Assembly: GCF_900100545.1 (NCBI RefSeq)
Contig: NZ_FNDP01000001.1
Coordinates: 98,337-162,336 of the forward strand
DNA from: Pseudobutyrivibrio sp. 49
GTDB taxonomy: Bacteria > Bacillota > Clostridia > Lachnospirales > Lachnospiraceae
Direction: 5' to 3'
Length of the DNA: 64,000 bases
Each line of letters starts with the position of its first letter. The stretch's first letter is position 1. Under the pieces are notes generated by a model. It worked only from the letters and a program-made list of their open reading frames with translations, was not told the DNA's origin and did no database searches. Positions 1 to 7,710 of this stretch are shown in pieces. The translations under genes were made by a program, and so were the position numbers.

Positions 1-108
1 GTCCTTCTTCAGGATATTGAAAGCCGAGCGGACGAAATCGAAAGATTGCTTCATGGCTTGGATTGGGATGGAATTGACAATGTTTTATGTATTGAAAGAG
101 CAGTGTAG
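1..108 (+). CDS. 3' end of an unidentified gene (partial)
   Basis: Frame 1 is open from the left edge to a TAG at 106-108, giving the last 35 residues of a protein. The tail is charged and probably helical (IESRADEIERLLHG) and ends in CIERAV. The visible part is too short to assign a family. A hairpin with a T-run about 90 bases downstream would suit termination of this gene before the regulator at 237. It is a real gene only if the frame continues to the left of the window. Confidence 0.5.
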   Translation, partial: VLLQDIESRADEIERLLHGLDWDGIDNVLCIERAV

Positions 109-193
109 TTTTTGAATAAGATTAAGGTGTTCTTTATGCAACGGGACGATGAGTAGGATAGGGAAAGTAATCTTGAATAAGATATTATTATAG

Positions 194-222
194 GAGATCT
201 AGCCTTTTGCTAGGTCTCTTTT
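194..222 (+). terminator. Hairpin plus T-run before the LytTR regulator
   Basis: A 10-bp stem (GAGATCTAGC pairing with GCTAGGTCTC, one G-U pair) with a 5-nt loop is followed by TTTT. It lies between the partial gene ending at 108 and the regulator starting at 237, so it may terminate the former or attenuate the latter. The regulator's ribosome binding site (AAGGA) directly follows the T-run. Confidence 0.5.
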
Positions 223-236
223 AAGGAAAAGAATAA

Positions 237-947
237 ATGACAGAAAGATCTAATTATGAAATTGCGATTATCGATGATAATCCAGAAGATAGTTTATTAT
301 TAAAAACACATCTTGAAAGATATTTTGAAAAAAACGAGATGCATTATTCCATTGCCAGCTTTGGGAGTGGAGTTGAATTTCTAGAGGAAAAACGTGAATA
401 CGATATAGTATTTTTGGATATAGAGATTCCTGGTATGAATGGAATTGAAACTGCGGCGGAGCTTAGAAAACGTCAAACTGATGCAGTGATAGTGCTTGTT
501 ACTAATATGCTTCAGTATGCAATTCAAGGATATTCGGTGCGTGCAATAGATTACATTTTAAAGCCGGTTACATATGAGCATATCAATTCTAAAATGCCTT
601 TCTTCATAGAAAGTATTAGCAAAAAGAAAAAGAAAATAATCATAAAAACCAGAGATTCTGTGTCTAATCTTTTGATAGCTAAGATTGACTATATTGAAGT
701 GTTTGGACATAGAATAAACGTCCACTATGAGGACCAGTGTATTGAGTGTACAGGAACCCTTAAAGATTATGAAAGTCAACTGTCAGGAGCGGGGTTTGTT
801 AAAAGTAGCAAGAGCTGCCTGGTGAACCTGGCAAACGTAGAAAGAATAGATGTGGATACACTTACTGTTAATGGAAAGACAGTACCTCTAAGTAGGCGAG
901 AGCGAAAGGCATTCATAGAGGCATTTACTGTGTATGATGGGAGATAA
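237..947 (+). CDS. LytTR-family response regulator
   Basis: Two-component response regulator of 236 residues. An N-terminal receiver domain (about 1-125) shows the acidic pair IIDDN, the phospho-acceptor aspartate in the FLDIEIPGMNG motif, and the conserved Lys in YILKPV. The C-terminal LytTR DNA-binding domain (about 135-236) has KSSKSCLVNLANV and VPLSRRERKAF, typical of the AgrA/VirR/LytR group. The ATG at 237 has AAGGA about 9 bases upstream. It is translationally coupled to the histidine kinase at 949. This family usually controls secreted factors or peptide-sensed traits; the nearest candidate target is the lipoprotein gene at 2309, whose upstream region carries a 21-bp-spaced direct repeat. 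Confidence 0.93.
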   Translation: MTERSNYEIAIIDDNPEDSLLLKTHLERYFEKNEMHYSIASFGSGVEFLEEKREYDIVFLDIEIPGMNGIETAAELRKRQTDAVIVLVTNMLQYAIQGYSVRAIDYILKPVTYEHINSKMPFFIESISKKKKKIIIKTRDSVSNLLIAKIDYIEVFGHRINVHYEDQCIECTGTLKDYESQLSGAGFVKSSKSCLVNLANVERIDVDTLTVNGKTVPLSRRERKAFIEAFTVYDGR

Positions 948-948
948 A

Positions 949-2202
949 ATGGTGGATTTTTATACTTTTTATTGGGCAGCAACAATGATTATTTTCAGTG
1001 TGACACATATATTGTGTAGCTTGTTTCTTGAAAAAAGAGATTATTGGAAGGTAAGATTTTTTCTATGCACGATACTTACTTGTTTCATAGGAATACTGTT
1101 GGCACTGTATTATCAGCAAGGATATCTGTTGATGCATGTGGTTGGAGTACTTTTTATTCTGGTGGTTAATAAACTGGATTTAAAAGAACTGGTCTACTAC
1201 AATGTGTGGGCAATAACCTTTACATATTTGATTCAGCAATTGTCGGCCACAGTAGCTGATATTATGACACCTCATAATATTTTGCTTTCAATGCCAATAG
1301 GAAAATGCTTCGCATTTGCGATAGTCATTCCTGCTGAAGTAGTTACTTTACATTTTTTGAAAGAAAAGCGAATTAAAAATATGAAGTGGGAGCAGATAGG
1401 AATATCAGCATTTCTTTGCGGAGCCATATGCACCATGAACACATTATGTTTTAATTATATGTCTCGCGGGTCAGTGACTTTGTATCTGTTTCAATTATTT
1501 TCTGTTTTTTCAATAATATTGGTATTGTGGCTTCAGTTAGCTGTTTATGAGGGTTATAGAAAAGAAAAAGAAGCTTCGCTTATGCGATATTTGTGGTATG
1601 CCCATAAGCATGAATACGAGATGAAAAAAGAATATGTGGACATAATAAATCGTAAGTATCACGATTTGAAGCATGAGATAGTGGTATTGAAGGGTATGCA
1701 TCCTGAGGACAGAATGGATAGAATTAATCAGCTGGAAGAAACCATTGATCTATATGATTCTATGATTCATTCTGGTAATAGTATTTTAGATACCATATTG
1801 AATGAAAAGAGAATCCAATGTTTAAAGAATGACATTCAGTTTGTATGCCGAGTGGAAATGATGGATATTTCTTTTATAGACATTATAGACTTAAGTATAT
1901 TGTTGGGAAACGCATTGAACAATGCTATTGAAGCGGTTAAGAGATTAGATGTTGCTGATAGAGTTATAGATTTTAAGATGTATAAAGATTGTAATTTCGT
2001 AAAAATCATTATTTCTAATCGTTTTAATGGTGAGCTACATTTTACAGGTGCGATTCCAGACAGTACAAAGGAGAATACGTTCTTTCACGGTTTTGGAATA
2101 AAAAGCATCAAAAATATTGTGGACAAGTATCACGGGGAAATGGTTATTGATGGTTCAAATAATATATTCAAATTGAATATGATTTTGATGATGCAGGAAT
2201 AA
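949..2202 (+). CDS. AgrC-like GHKL sensor histidine kinase
   Basis: Membrane sensor kinase of the HPK10/AgrC type, 417 residues. The N-terminal half (about 1-205) has roughly six hydrophobic segments. The phospho-acceptor box is KYHDLKHEI, and the C-terminal ATPase shows an N-box (LLGNALNNAIEAV) and a G-box (GFGIKSIKNIV). ATG 949 is chosen because GGGAG lies 5 bases upstream; in-frame ATGs at 934 and 937 would overlap the regulator and add five or four residues. No AgrD-like peptide or AgrB processing protease was seen nearby, so the input signal is unknown. Partner of the LytTR regulator immediately upstream. Confidence 0.92.
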   Translation: MVDFYTFYWAATMIIFSVTHILCSLFLEKRDYWKVRFFLCTILTCFIGILLALYYQQGYLLMHVVGVLFILVVNKLDLKELVYYNVWAITFTYLIQQLSATVADIMTPHNILLSMPIGKCFAFAIVIPAEVVTLHFLKEKRIKNMKWEQIGISAFLCGAICTMNTLCFNYMSRGSVTLYLFQLFSVFSIILVLWLQLAVYEGYRKEKEASLMRYLWYAHKHEYEMKKEYVDIINRKYHDLKHEIVVLKGMHPEDRMDRINQLEETIDLYDSMIHSGNSILDTILNEKRIQCLKNDIQFVCRVEMMDISFIDIIDLSILLGNALNNAIEAVKRLDVADRVIDFKMYKDCNFVKIIISNRFNGELHFTGAIPDSTKENTFFHGFGIKSIKNIVDKYHGEMVIDGSNNIFKLNMILMMQE

Positions 2203-2213
2203 TTGACCGGATA

Positions 2214-2248
2214 TGCAGTTTAAATAACCGCTCGTGCAGTAAATATTG
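2214..2248 (+). promoter_or_regulatory. Candidate LytTR operator: direct repeats 21 bp apart
   Basis: TGCAGTTTAAATA at 2214 and TGCAGTAAATATT at 2235 are direct repeats whose starts are 21 bp apart. That matches the known layout of LytTR operators (two 9-bp direct repeats, 12-bp spacer). They lie about 65-95 bp upstream of the lipoprotein gene at 2309, right after the kinase gene. Assigning them to the neighbouring regulator is inference. Confidence 0.4.
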
Positions 2249-2308
2249 AATAAGCTTTTTGGATTTTTTAGTATGTCTTTATCAATTTAATTGGGAGGAA
2301 TACTAAGG

Positions 2309-3622
2309 ATGAAGAAAAGATTGATGTTATTAACACTTGCTTCAATGATGGTAGTAAGTGTAGTGGGTTGTGGTAAGAGTGCTACAACAGAGGAGACACA
2401 GCCAGTAGAAGAAAAGACTGAGAATGTGGAGCAGGGAAGCGATGTTGCTGAGGAGACAGCAGAGTACAAGCCAACAGTTACAGGCAATGAAAATGTTATT
2501 TTAAACACATATGTAGGTGTGAATGGTCAGACAATCGACACTATTCAGATTAAGACTGATGATGATAGCCTTAAGGCAGAGGATTTCAAGGTTGAGTATT
2601 TTGCAGCTCCAGTAGCTTTTTATGGAGAGACAGAGGAAAAGATTTCAGATGCTGCTATCGATTCAGTTTCTTATGCTGATAACTATGTGACAATCGATGT
2701 AGAGGATGTGGTTTATAGCACATTGGATGATCTTCTTGTTACAGGGCCAAGTGCAGAATTGTCTTGCGGTCTTGGTGATTTCAAAGATATTACTACAAAA
2801 ACAGCAGATGAGTTTACTCGTAAGACATTTAAAGATTCTAATGGAACAGAAATCTCATATGATATATATGTTCCAGAAAATGCCAAGAACGTTCCACTTA
2901 TGGTTTGGGAGCACGGTGGCGGAGAGGTTCTTGCTACTTCATACGAGGGAGCAAACCTTGTAGCAAATCGCGGAGCAGTTGCATGGATTGAAGGTGGGTA
3001 TAACACAGCAGTTATTTCTGTTCAGTACCCAGACAATTACAGCTTTGGTATCACAGAAAAGCCAGAAGAAAACAAGCTAATGGATGCTTATGGCACAGCA
3101 AAGTATGAACTTATACAGTCATTGATTAAGGATGGAACTGTTGATGCATCCAGAGTTTACATCAGTGGCGTTTCATCTGGTGGCGGTGCTGCAATCAGAA
3201 TGGTTATGCAGTACCCAGATACTTTCGCTGCTGCTCTTATTAGTAGTGCAAAGGATACAATCGTTCCTATTTCAGAAAAGTATGGATTGGCATATCAGCT
3301 TGAGGATGAGAGCAAGCTTGATTTATCTGATAAGGATTATGCTGATGTATATTCTGCAATGGAAACAGCTATGAAGGATTATGATTTAAAGAACGTACCT
3401 ATCTATTTCGTTCACGCAGAGCACGATCAGATTTGCACAAGATATGCTTCTACAATGCTTTATGACATTTTAAAGAATATGGGATGCAAAAATAATAAAA
3501 TTAAGATTTATTCTGATGATGAAATGGAAGCTGCAGGCCAGCACATGGTTTATCATGCTTCTTGGGCATTAGCTTTTGAGGATAAGGATATCTTAGATTG
3601 GGTTTACGCACAGCATAAATAA
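2309..3622 (+). CDS. Secreted lipoprotein, alpha/beta-hydrolase (esterase-like)
   Basis: A 437-residue lipoprotein: lysine-rich start, hydrophobic core and lipobox VVGC, then a short acidic linker. An N-terminal beta-rich region (about 55-170) precedes an alpha/beta-hydrolase fold resembling prolyl-oligopeptidase/PHB-depolymerase-type esterases. The nucleophile elbow is SGVSSGGGAA; an oxyanion-type motif is VWEHGGGE; catalytic acid and base candidates lie in HAEHDQI and GQHMVYHA. ATG 2309 follows GGAGG by about 10 bases; an upstream in-frame TTG at 2291 would spoil the signal peptide and is rejected. Probably an extracellular esterase acting on plant or polyester-like substrates, but the substrate is not shown. 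A LytTR-like repeat lies upstream. Confidence 0.85.
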   Translation: MKKRLMLLTLASMMVVSVVGCGKSATTEETQPVEEKTENVEQGSDVAEETAEYKPTVTGNENVILNTYVGVNGQTIDTIQIKTDDDSLKAEDFKVEYFAAPVAFYGETEEKISDAAIDSVSYADNYVTIDVEDVVYSTLDDLLVTGPSAELSCGLGDFKDITTKTADEFTRKTFKDSNGTEISYDIYVPENAKNVPLMVWEHGGGEVLATSYEGANLVANRGAVAWIEGGYNTAVISVQYPDNYSFGITEKPEENKLMDAYGTAKYELIQSLIKDGTVDASRVYISGVSSGGGAAIRMVMQYPDTFAAALISSAKDTIVPISEKYGLAYQLEDESKLDLSDKDYADVYSAMETAMKDYDLKNVPIYFVHAEHDQICTRYASTMLYDILKNMGCKNNKIKIYSDDEMEAAGQHMVYHASWALAFEDKDILDWVYAQHK

Positions 3623-3736
3623 GAAAATAGAAAGAGCTCGATAAAAATCAAATTCGTTGACCTAATTGAATATTGAGCTTTACGAAGAATAGTTACGATA
3701 AGATAAAGAATCGAGATTTCTATAAGAGAAATGTAT

Positions 3737-3764
3737 GAGCCTGCCATTGTGGCGGGCTCTTTTT
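3737..3764 (+). terminator. Rho-independent terminator after the lipoprotein gene
   Basis: A 9-bp stem GAGCCTGCC/GGCGGGCTC (one G-U pair) with loop ATTGT is followed by TTTTT. It is placed about 115 bases after the stop of the esterase-like lipoprotein. Confidence 0.8.
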
Positions 3765-3819
3765 AGTACCAATTTTTGAATTGTGTGTTCCTTGATGGAT
3801 GAAGATTCTGTATAATTGA

Positions 3820-3842
3820 AGACAGTGAAATTGACAAATCGG
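3820..3842 (+). repeat. 23-nt leader repeat, copy 1
   Basis: A 23-nt sequence containing GAAATTGACAAATCGG directly follows a TATAAT box at 3811-3816, upstream of the flavodoxin gene. A 21/23 match lies at 5102-5124 after a TATAAA, upstream of the GNAT gene. The two may share a promoter and early leader. Confidence 0.45.
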
Positions 3843-3851
3843 CAGTTTGTT

Positions 3852-3876
3852 GAGCTCTTTTGCTAGAGAAGAGCTC
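3852..3876 (+). promoter_or_regulatory. Leader hairpin upstream of the flavodoxin gene
   Basis: An 8-bp perfect stem GAGCTCTT/AAGAGCTC with a 9-nt loop lies 32 bases before the flavodoxin start. It has no T-run behind it, so it is a leader hairpin rather than a terminator. Its right arm overlaps the 13-nt repeat at 3869. Confidence 0.35.
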
Positions 3877-3908
3877 GATAACTTCAAATTTCTCGGGGAG
3901 TAGATAAT

Positions 3909-4442
3909 ATGAATATAGTAATATATGGTTCTCAATATGGTACAGCAAAGCGATATGCTGAAGAATTATCAAATCGTCTTGGATTTGAGTTGAAATCATA
4001 TGAGGAAGTGGCAGACGTCAATTTATACGATACAATTATTTATGTTGGTGCATTATATGCTGGCGGAGTACTTGGGATGAAAAAGACATTTAAAGGCATG
4101 AAGGATAGCAATGGGCACACGATAGTAATTGCTACTGTGGGACTTGCAGATCCAACAGACAAGACGAATACTGACACTATAAAGAAGGGCATGAAGAATC
4201 AACTGCCAACAGAAGTATATGATAAAGCTTCTATTTTCCATTTGAGAGGTGGAATAGATTATTCAAAGCTAGGACTTAAGCATAAGACCATGATGGGAAT
4301 GTTATATAAAAAAGCTGTAACACTGCCGGAAGACAAGAAAACTGCTGAAGTAAGGGCAATGATAGAAACCTATAATAAACAGGTGGATTTTGTGGATTTA
4401 ATCACGATAGAGCCAATTGTCAAAGCATGTTTTGAAATATAA
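3909..4442 (+). CDS. Flavodoxin-domain protein
   Basis: A 177-residue cytoplasmic protein with a flavodoxin-like fold. The FMN phosphate-binding loop is YGSQYGTAKRYAEEL at residues 6-20, and a second flavin loop YVGALYAGGVL is near 50. The length and the His-rich C-terminal half (GLKHKTMMGMLYKK) resemble the flavodoxin_5/HemG-like group more than electron-transfer flavodoxins. GGGGAG about 8 bases upstream supports the ATG at 3909. It stands alone among accessory genes, so its redox partner is unknown. Confidence 0.8.
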   Translation: MNIVIYGSQYGTAKRYAEELSNRLGFELKSYEEVADVNLYDTIIYVGALYAGGVLGMKKTFKGMKDSNGHTIVIATVGLADPTDKTNTDTIKKGMKNQLPTEVYDKASIFHLRGGIDYSKLGLKHKTMMGMLYKKAVTLPEDKKTAEVRAMIETYNKQVDFVDLITIEPIVKACFEI

Positions 4443-4470
4443 TTCCAGTTTGTCGAGAAGGAGGTTTTAA

Positions 4471-4785
4471 ATGTCTTCAAGTAAAGATTATTTGGAATTC
4501 ATTTTAGACCAGCTATCATCACTTGATGAAATTTCGTACAAGGCAATGATGGGGGAATATATCATTTATTATCAGGGTAAGATTATCGGCGGAATCTATG
4601 ATGATAGATTTCTTGTAAAACCAACTAAATCTGCAAAACAGATGATGCCTAACGCTCAATATGAAACACCCTATGAGGGAGCCAAGGAAATGCTTTTGGT
4701 TGATGACATAGATAACAAAGATTTCTTGAATAAGCTATTGAATTCTATGGTTGATGAATTGCCTGCTCCAAAGAAAAAGAAATAA
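4471..4785 (+). CDS. TfoX N-terminal domain protein
   Basis: A 104-residue protein matching the TfoX_N fold: the KAMMGEYIIYYQGKIIGGIYDD segment followed by FLVKPT and a YEGAKEML helix are typical of stand-alone members in Firmicutes. The C-terminal competence-regulator half of true TfoX is absent. A strong GAAGGAGG site precedes the ATG by 8 bases. The tail is lysine-rich. Stand-alone TfoX_N proteins have no firmly established role, so no link to competence is claimed. Confidence 0.8.
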   Translation: MSSSKDYLEFILDQLSSLDEISYKAMMGEYIIYYQGKIIGGIYDDRFLVKPTKSAKQMMPNAQYETPYEGAKEMLLVDDIDNKDFLNKLLNSMVDELPAPKKKK

Positions 4786-4807
4786 AGAAATTCAAATTTG
4801 CAATGAT

Positions 4808-5068
4808 TTACGGAATAAACGTTGTTTTCTAGAAGTTTTACCGTAAGTATTTTTGTTAATTGGCAAATGATTACGGAATAATCTCGAAAACGAACGCTTC
4901 TTTCCGTAAACAGAATGGCTAAACTAAAAGTTGACATGGATTGACTAGTATAATTTGGCTCCATGCTACGGAACAAAACGGGATAAATATGGAGTTGTTC
5001 CGTAATTCTTCAAGAAGTAAGAAAAATTGTTACGGAAAAAGAAGGGGAATCATTGTATTATTCTGTAA
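4808..5068. repeat. Array of four 39-nt elements with inverted 8-bp ends
   Basis: The 390-base gap between the TfoX_N and GNAT genes holds four units, each opening with TTACGGAA and closing with TTCCGTAA or a close variant: 4808-4846 (39 nt), 4871-4909 (39), 4966-5005 (40) and 5030-5068 (39). Unit starts are 63, 95 and 64 bp apart. The interiors are not conserved. Units 1 and 2 also share a GCAA-ATGATT-like run-in. A fifth degenerate unit lies at 6585-6622. The elements could be paired protein-binding sites or decayed miniature mobile elements. Confidence 0.6.
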
Positions 5069-5101
5069 ATGAAAGCGAAATAACGTGATTCAATATAAAA
5101 A

Positions 5102-5124
5102 AGACAATGAAATTAACAAATCGG
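5102..5124 (+). repeat. 23-nt leader repeat, copy 2
   Basis: This contains GAAATTAACAAATCGG and matches 21 of 23 positions of the copy at 3820-3842. It lies just after a TATAAA and about 50 bases before the GNAT gene. Confidence 0.45.
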
Positions 5125-5175
5125 TATTTTTAGAGGCAAATTATATTTCAGTTTAACTCGTTAAGGGGGGATAAA

Positions 5176-5628
5176 GTGGATATCATATATAAGAAACTTA
5201 CGGAAAATGAATTAGATACATTTATTCAAATGAGGATTAACCAACTTCGAGAAGAAGGTGCGACTGAAGACATAGATTTAGTCCCAAATCTGAAGGATTA
5301 TTACAAAAGACATATGTCAGATGGAACATTTGTCTCATGGCTAGCAATGGATGGTGATGAGATTATAGGTACAAGCGGAATGTCTTTTGTCGAAAAACCT
5401 CCGTATTTTGGATGTCCTTCTGGAAGAATAGGTTTACTTTCCAGTATGTTTACTAACCCGAATTACAGGAGAAAAGGTATAGCCAAGGAATTGCTTTCAA
5501 GAGTAGTAAATGAAGCTAATGAATATGGTTGTGGTACTGTTCAGATTACTGCATCAGATATGGGAGTAAAGCTATATACTGATTTTGGATTTAAGCATAA
5601 CGGGAACTTTATGTATTATAAATTATAG
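5176..5628 (+). CDS. GNAT-family N-acetyltransferase
   Basis: A 150-residue GNAT acetyltransferase. The acetyl-CoA binding motif A is visible as MFTNPNYRRKGIAKELLSRV (R/Q-x-x-G-x-A variant) around residues 93-112, preceded by the beta-4 strand with GRIGLLSS. The C-terminal YTDFGFKHNGNFMYYKL is typical of the family. Translation starts at GTG 5176, with the strong site AAGGGGGG 5 bases upstream. The acceptor substrate cannot be told from sequence. It is a single gene downstream of the repeat array. Confidence 0.88.
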   Translation: MDIIYKKLTENELDTFIQMRINQLREEGATEDIDLVPNLKDYYKRHMSDGTFVSWLAMDGDEIIGTSGMSFVEKPPYFGCPSGRIGLLSSMFTNPNYRRKGIAKELLSRVVNEANEYGCGTVQITASDMGVKLYTDFGFKHNGNFMYYKL

Positions 5629-5687
5629 TATGAATTTCCGATTTTGTAGTGATGATAATCCTAATTTGTATGGTTAAGGGGGACTCA

Positions 5688-6215
5688 ATGAAAAAATATA
5701 TAGCATTTCTTCGTGGTATAAATATTAGCGGTAAAAACAAAATTAGAATGTCTGATTTGAAGTTGGAACTTGAAAATGCAGGGTTTACGCAGGTGTCAAC
5801 ATATTTGAATAGTGGCAATGTTACATTTTTATCTGATGACAATAATCTTAAGAATAGAATTGAAGATATGATTATAAATAGATTTGAACTTCGCATTCCA
5901 GTATATGTAGTTGAAGCAGATGTGTTAAATGATATTTTGTCTAATGCACCTGAATGGTGGGGGTCAAATAGTAAAGAAAAATATGATAATTTAATTTTTG
6001 TTCTTTCAGATGATACACCTGAGCAAATATATGAGATGGTAGGACCACCTTCCGATGAACTTGAAAAAGTACAAAAGTATAAGAATGTTATATTTTGGAC
6101 TTTTGATAGACAGCAATATCAAAAATGTAATTGGTGGAAAAAAACTGCAACTAATGAAATTGCAGATAGATTAACAATCAGAACAGCAAATACAGTAAAG
6201 AAGGTTTGCAAATAA
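5688..6215 (+). CDS. DUF1697 family protein
   Basis: A 175-residue protein of the DUF1697 family, recognised by KKYIAFLRGINISGKNKIRM at the N-terminus, the TYLNSGNVTFLS motif near 45, and the conserved end NEIADRLTIRTANTVKKV. ATG 5688 is chosen because AAGGGGG lies 5 bases before it; an upstream in-frame ATG at 5649 lacks a binding site and adds residues foreign to the family. The function of DUF1697 is unknown. It follows the GNAT gene by 59 bases on the same strand and may be co-transcribed. Confidence 0.88.
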   Translation: MKKYIAFLRGINISGKNKIRMSDLKLELENAGFTQVSTYLNSGNVTFLSDDNNLKNRIEDMIINRFELRIPVYVVEADVLNDILSNAPEWWGSNSKEKYDNLIFVLSDDTPEQIYEMVGPPSDELEKVQKYKNVIFWTFDRQQYQKCNWWKKTATNEIADRLTIRTANTVKKVCK

Positions 6216-6267
6216 AATTCGAAGTTAATCGCACAATTCAAATTTGTAGAGATCTAACAATTGAATA

Positions 6268-6519
6268 GTGAACATAACATTGAGCAGTTATCGAAAGACA
6301 GCTGCTCTTTTTCTATACCATTATAATGGTAAGAAGTCGAGAGAGCTAATAGCTGAGGAGGTTGGTGAAAATGCTAGAAACATTCAACGTTACATTCGGC
6401 TTACATTTTTGAATCCGGAACTTCTCCAATTAGTGGATGACAAACTTATGGGATTTAACCCTGCATACGAACTTTCGCGGAAGCTTCGCTCTCTTGACTC
6501 AGTGCCAGAAGCCATATAA
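6268..6519 (+). pseudogene. ParB-like protein fragment
   Basis: The open frame encodes about 83 residues that match the central DNA-binding part of ParB/Spo0J-like proteins carried by integrative elements: RNIQRYIRLTFLNPELLQLV followed by KLMGFNPAYELS. The ParB nuclease-like N-terminal domain (about 100 residues with GERR/HR motifs) and the C-terminus are missing. The only start is a GTG at 6268 without a ribosome binding site. I read it as the remnant of a mobile-element parB; a small functional HTH protein is less likely. Confidence 0.65.
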
Positions 6520-6584
6520 ATGGTAATCAAGCCGGCTGAAGAAGGGGACTGTGGTAGGACTGGAAATTCCGTAAATCAGGGATT

Positions 6585-6622
6585 TTACAGCGTTTTGGAG
6601 AATAATTGGAAAAACACTGTAA
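6585..6622. repeat. Degenerate unit of the 39-nt inverted-end family
   Basis: TTACAG at 6585 and CTGTAA ending at 6622 bound a 38-nt element of the same build as the four units at 4808-5068. A TTCCGTAA at 6567-6574 lies just before it. It sits between the ParB fragment and the beta-lactamase-like gene. Confidence 0.4.
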
Positions 6623-6717
6623 GAAAGAATTTTTAAGATTTTTCTTGAAAAGAATTTTTAATCATATTAGCCTTTTATTAGGACGTCCAAATCTATACTA
6701 AGAGGAGGCAGTTGAGT

Positions 6718-7710
6718 ATGAACAAAGAACAGTTACATAGGTATATTTATGAGAGCGCTGGCAATGAGAGCAACATCTGCCAGATATATGTCATCAAGGA
6801 TAATGAGGTGGCACTTGATGATTGTTGGCGTGGTTTCAAGACTGAGGATGCAATGAATGTCAATTCCGTGACCAAAAGTATCATGGGGTTGCTTGCTGGA
6901 ATCGCGCTGGACAAGGGATATATCAAAAATCTTGATCAGAAGGTAATGGATTTCTTTCCGGATTACACTGTAAAGCGCGGTGAAAAAACTATCTATGATG
7001 TCACAATCAAACATCTGCTTACTATGACAGCCCCTTATAAAGGTAAGTCAGAACCATGGAAGAAGGTATGTACTTCGCCAGACTTTACGCTTGCGATACT
7101 TGATTCGCTTGGAGGCCGTAATGGAATCACTGGTGAGTTCCGGTATGCTACGCTGGGCATTCAGATATTGGCGGGTGTAATTGAAAGAGCATACGGTGGG
7201 AAATGCATCAATTTTGCCAACGAGAATCTTTTTAAACCGCTGGGGCTTCCAGAGCGTATACCTCACGGAGACAGTTCCAAAGAGGATCAGTTTGATTTCT
7301 TTATGAACAAGAATCCTAGAAAATACGAGTGGTATACTGATCCGCAGGGGTGTGTTACAGCAGGCTGGGGATTATGCATGTCTGCAAAAGACATGGCTGT
7401 GATCGGGGAACTAGTTTTGGATGACGGGGTGCATGGCGGTAAGAGAATCATCTCCGAAGAGTATTTAAAAGACATGCTCACACCCCAAATTAAGCTAGGT
7501 GAACGATTTGGCTTCATGAACTATGGCTACTTATGGTACAAGACATACGATGAAAAAGATGTATATGCTGCAATTGGTGACAGCGGAAATATCATCTATG
7601 TGAATAAGGCGGAAAATGTATCAGTAGGAATGACTGGTACATTCAAGCCAAGAATATTTGATAGAGTTGAATTTATTGAGAAAAAGGTACTGCCTGCGAT
7701 AAATCTATGA
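6718..7710 (+). CDS. Serine hydrolase, class C beta-lactamase-like fold
   Basis: A 330-residue member of the beta-lactamase-related (esterase/D-aminopeptidase) family. The active-site SxxK is S50-V-T-K53; the second motif is YAT in place of YxN, in FRYATLGIQ near 143; a GDSGN stretch near 290 sits where KTG/HxG is expected. No signal peptide is seen, so it is probably cytoplasmic and not an antibiotic-resistance enzyme. ATG 6718 is favoured over TTG 6712 because GAGGAGG is 9 bases upstream. Its 3' end overlaps the convergent SprT-like gene by 6 bases. Confidence 0.85.
   Translation: MNKEQLHRYIYESAGNESNICQIYVIKDNEVALDDCWRGFKTEDAMNVNSVTKSIMGLLAGIALDKGYIKNLDQKVMDFFPDYTVKRGEKTIYDVTIKHLLTMTAPYKGKSEPWKKVCTSPDFTLAILDSLGGRNGITGEFRYATLGIQILAGVIERAYGGKCINFANENLFKPLGLPERIPHGDSSKEDQFDFFMNKNPRKYEWYTDPQGCVTAGWGLCMSAKDMAVIGELVLDDGVHGGKRIISEEYLKDMLTPQIKLGERFGFMNYGYLWYKTYDEKDVYAAIGDSGNIIYVNKAENVSVGMTGTFKPRIFDRVEFIEKKVLPAINL

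Larger units (their letters stand above)
3632..3881. repeat. Direct repeat AAGAGCTCGATAA (two copies)
   Basis: The 13-nt sequence AAGAGCTCGATAA occurs at 3632-3644, just after the lipoprotein gene, and at 3869-3881, just before the flavodoxin gene. In both copies a CAAATT follows a few bases later. The copies flank the terminator at 3737, so a small local duplication or a shared regulatory element is possible. Confidence 0.4.

Noticed and set aside
4931..4954. TTGACA and TATAAT promoter inside the repeat array
   Set aside because: The spacing is only 12 bp, too short for a standard sigma-A promoter.
4808..5068. CRISPR-like interpretation of the TTACGGAA array
   Set aside because: Ends are inverted rather than direct, only 8 bp are conserved, and spacing between units varies.
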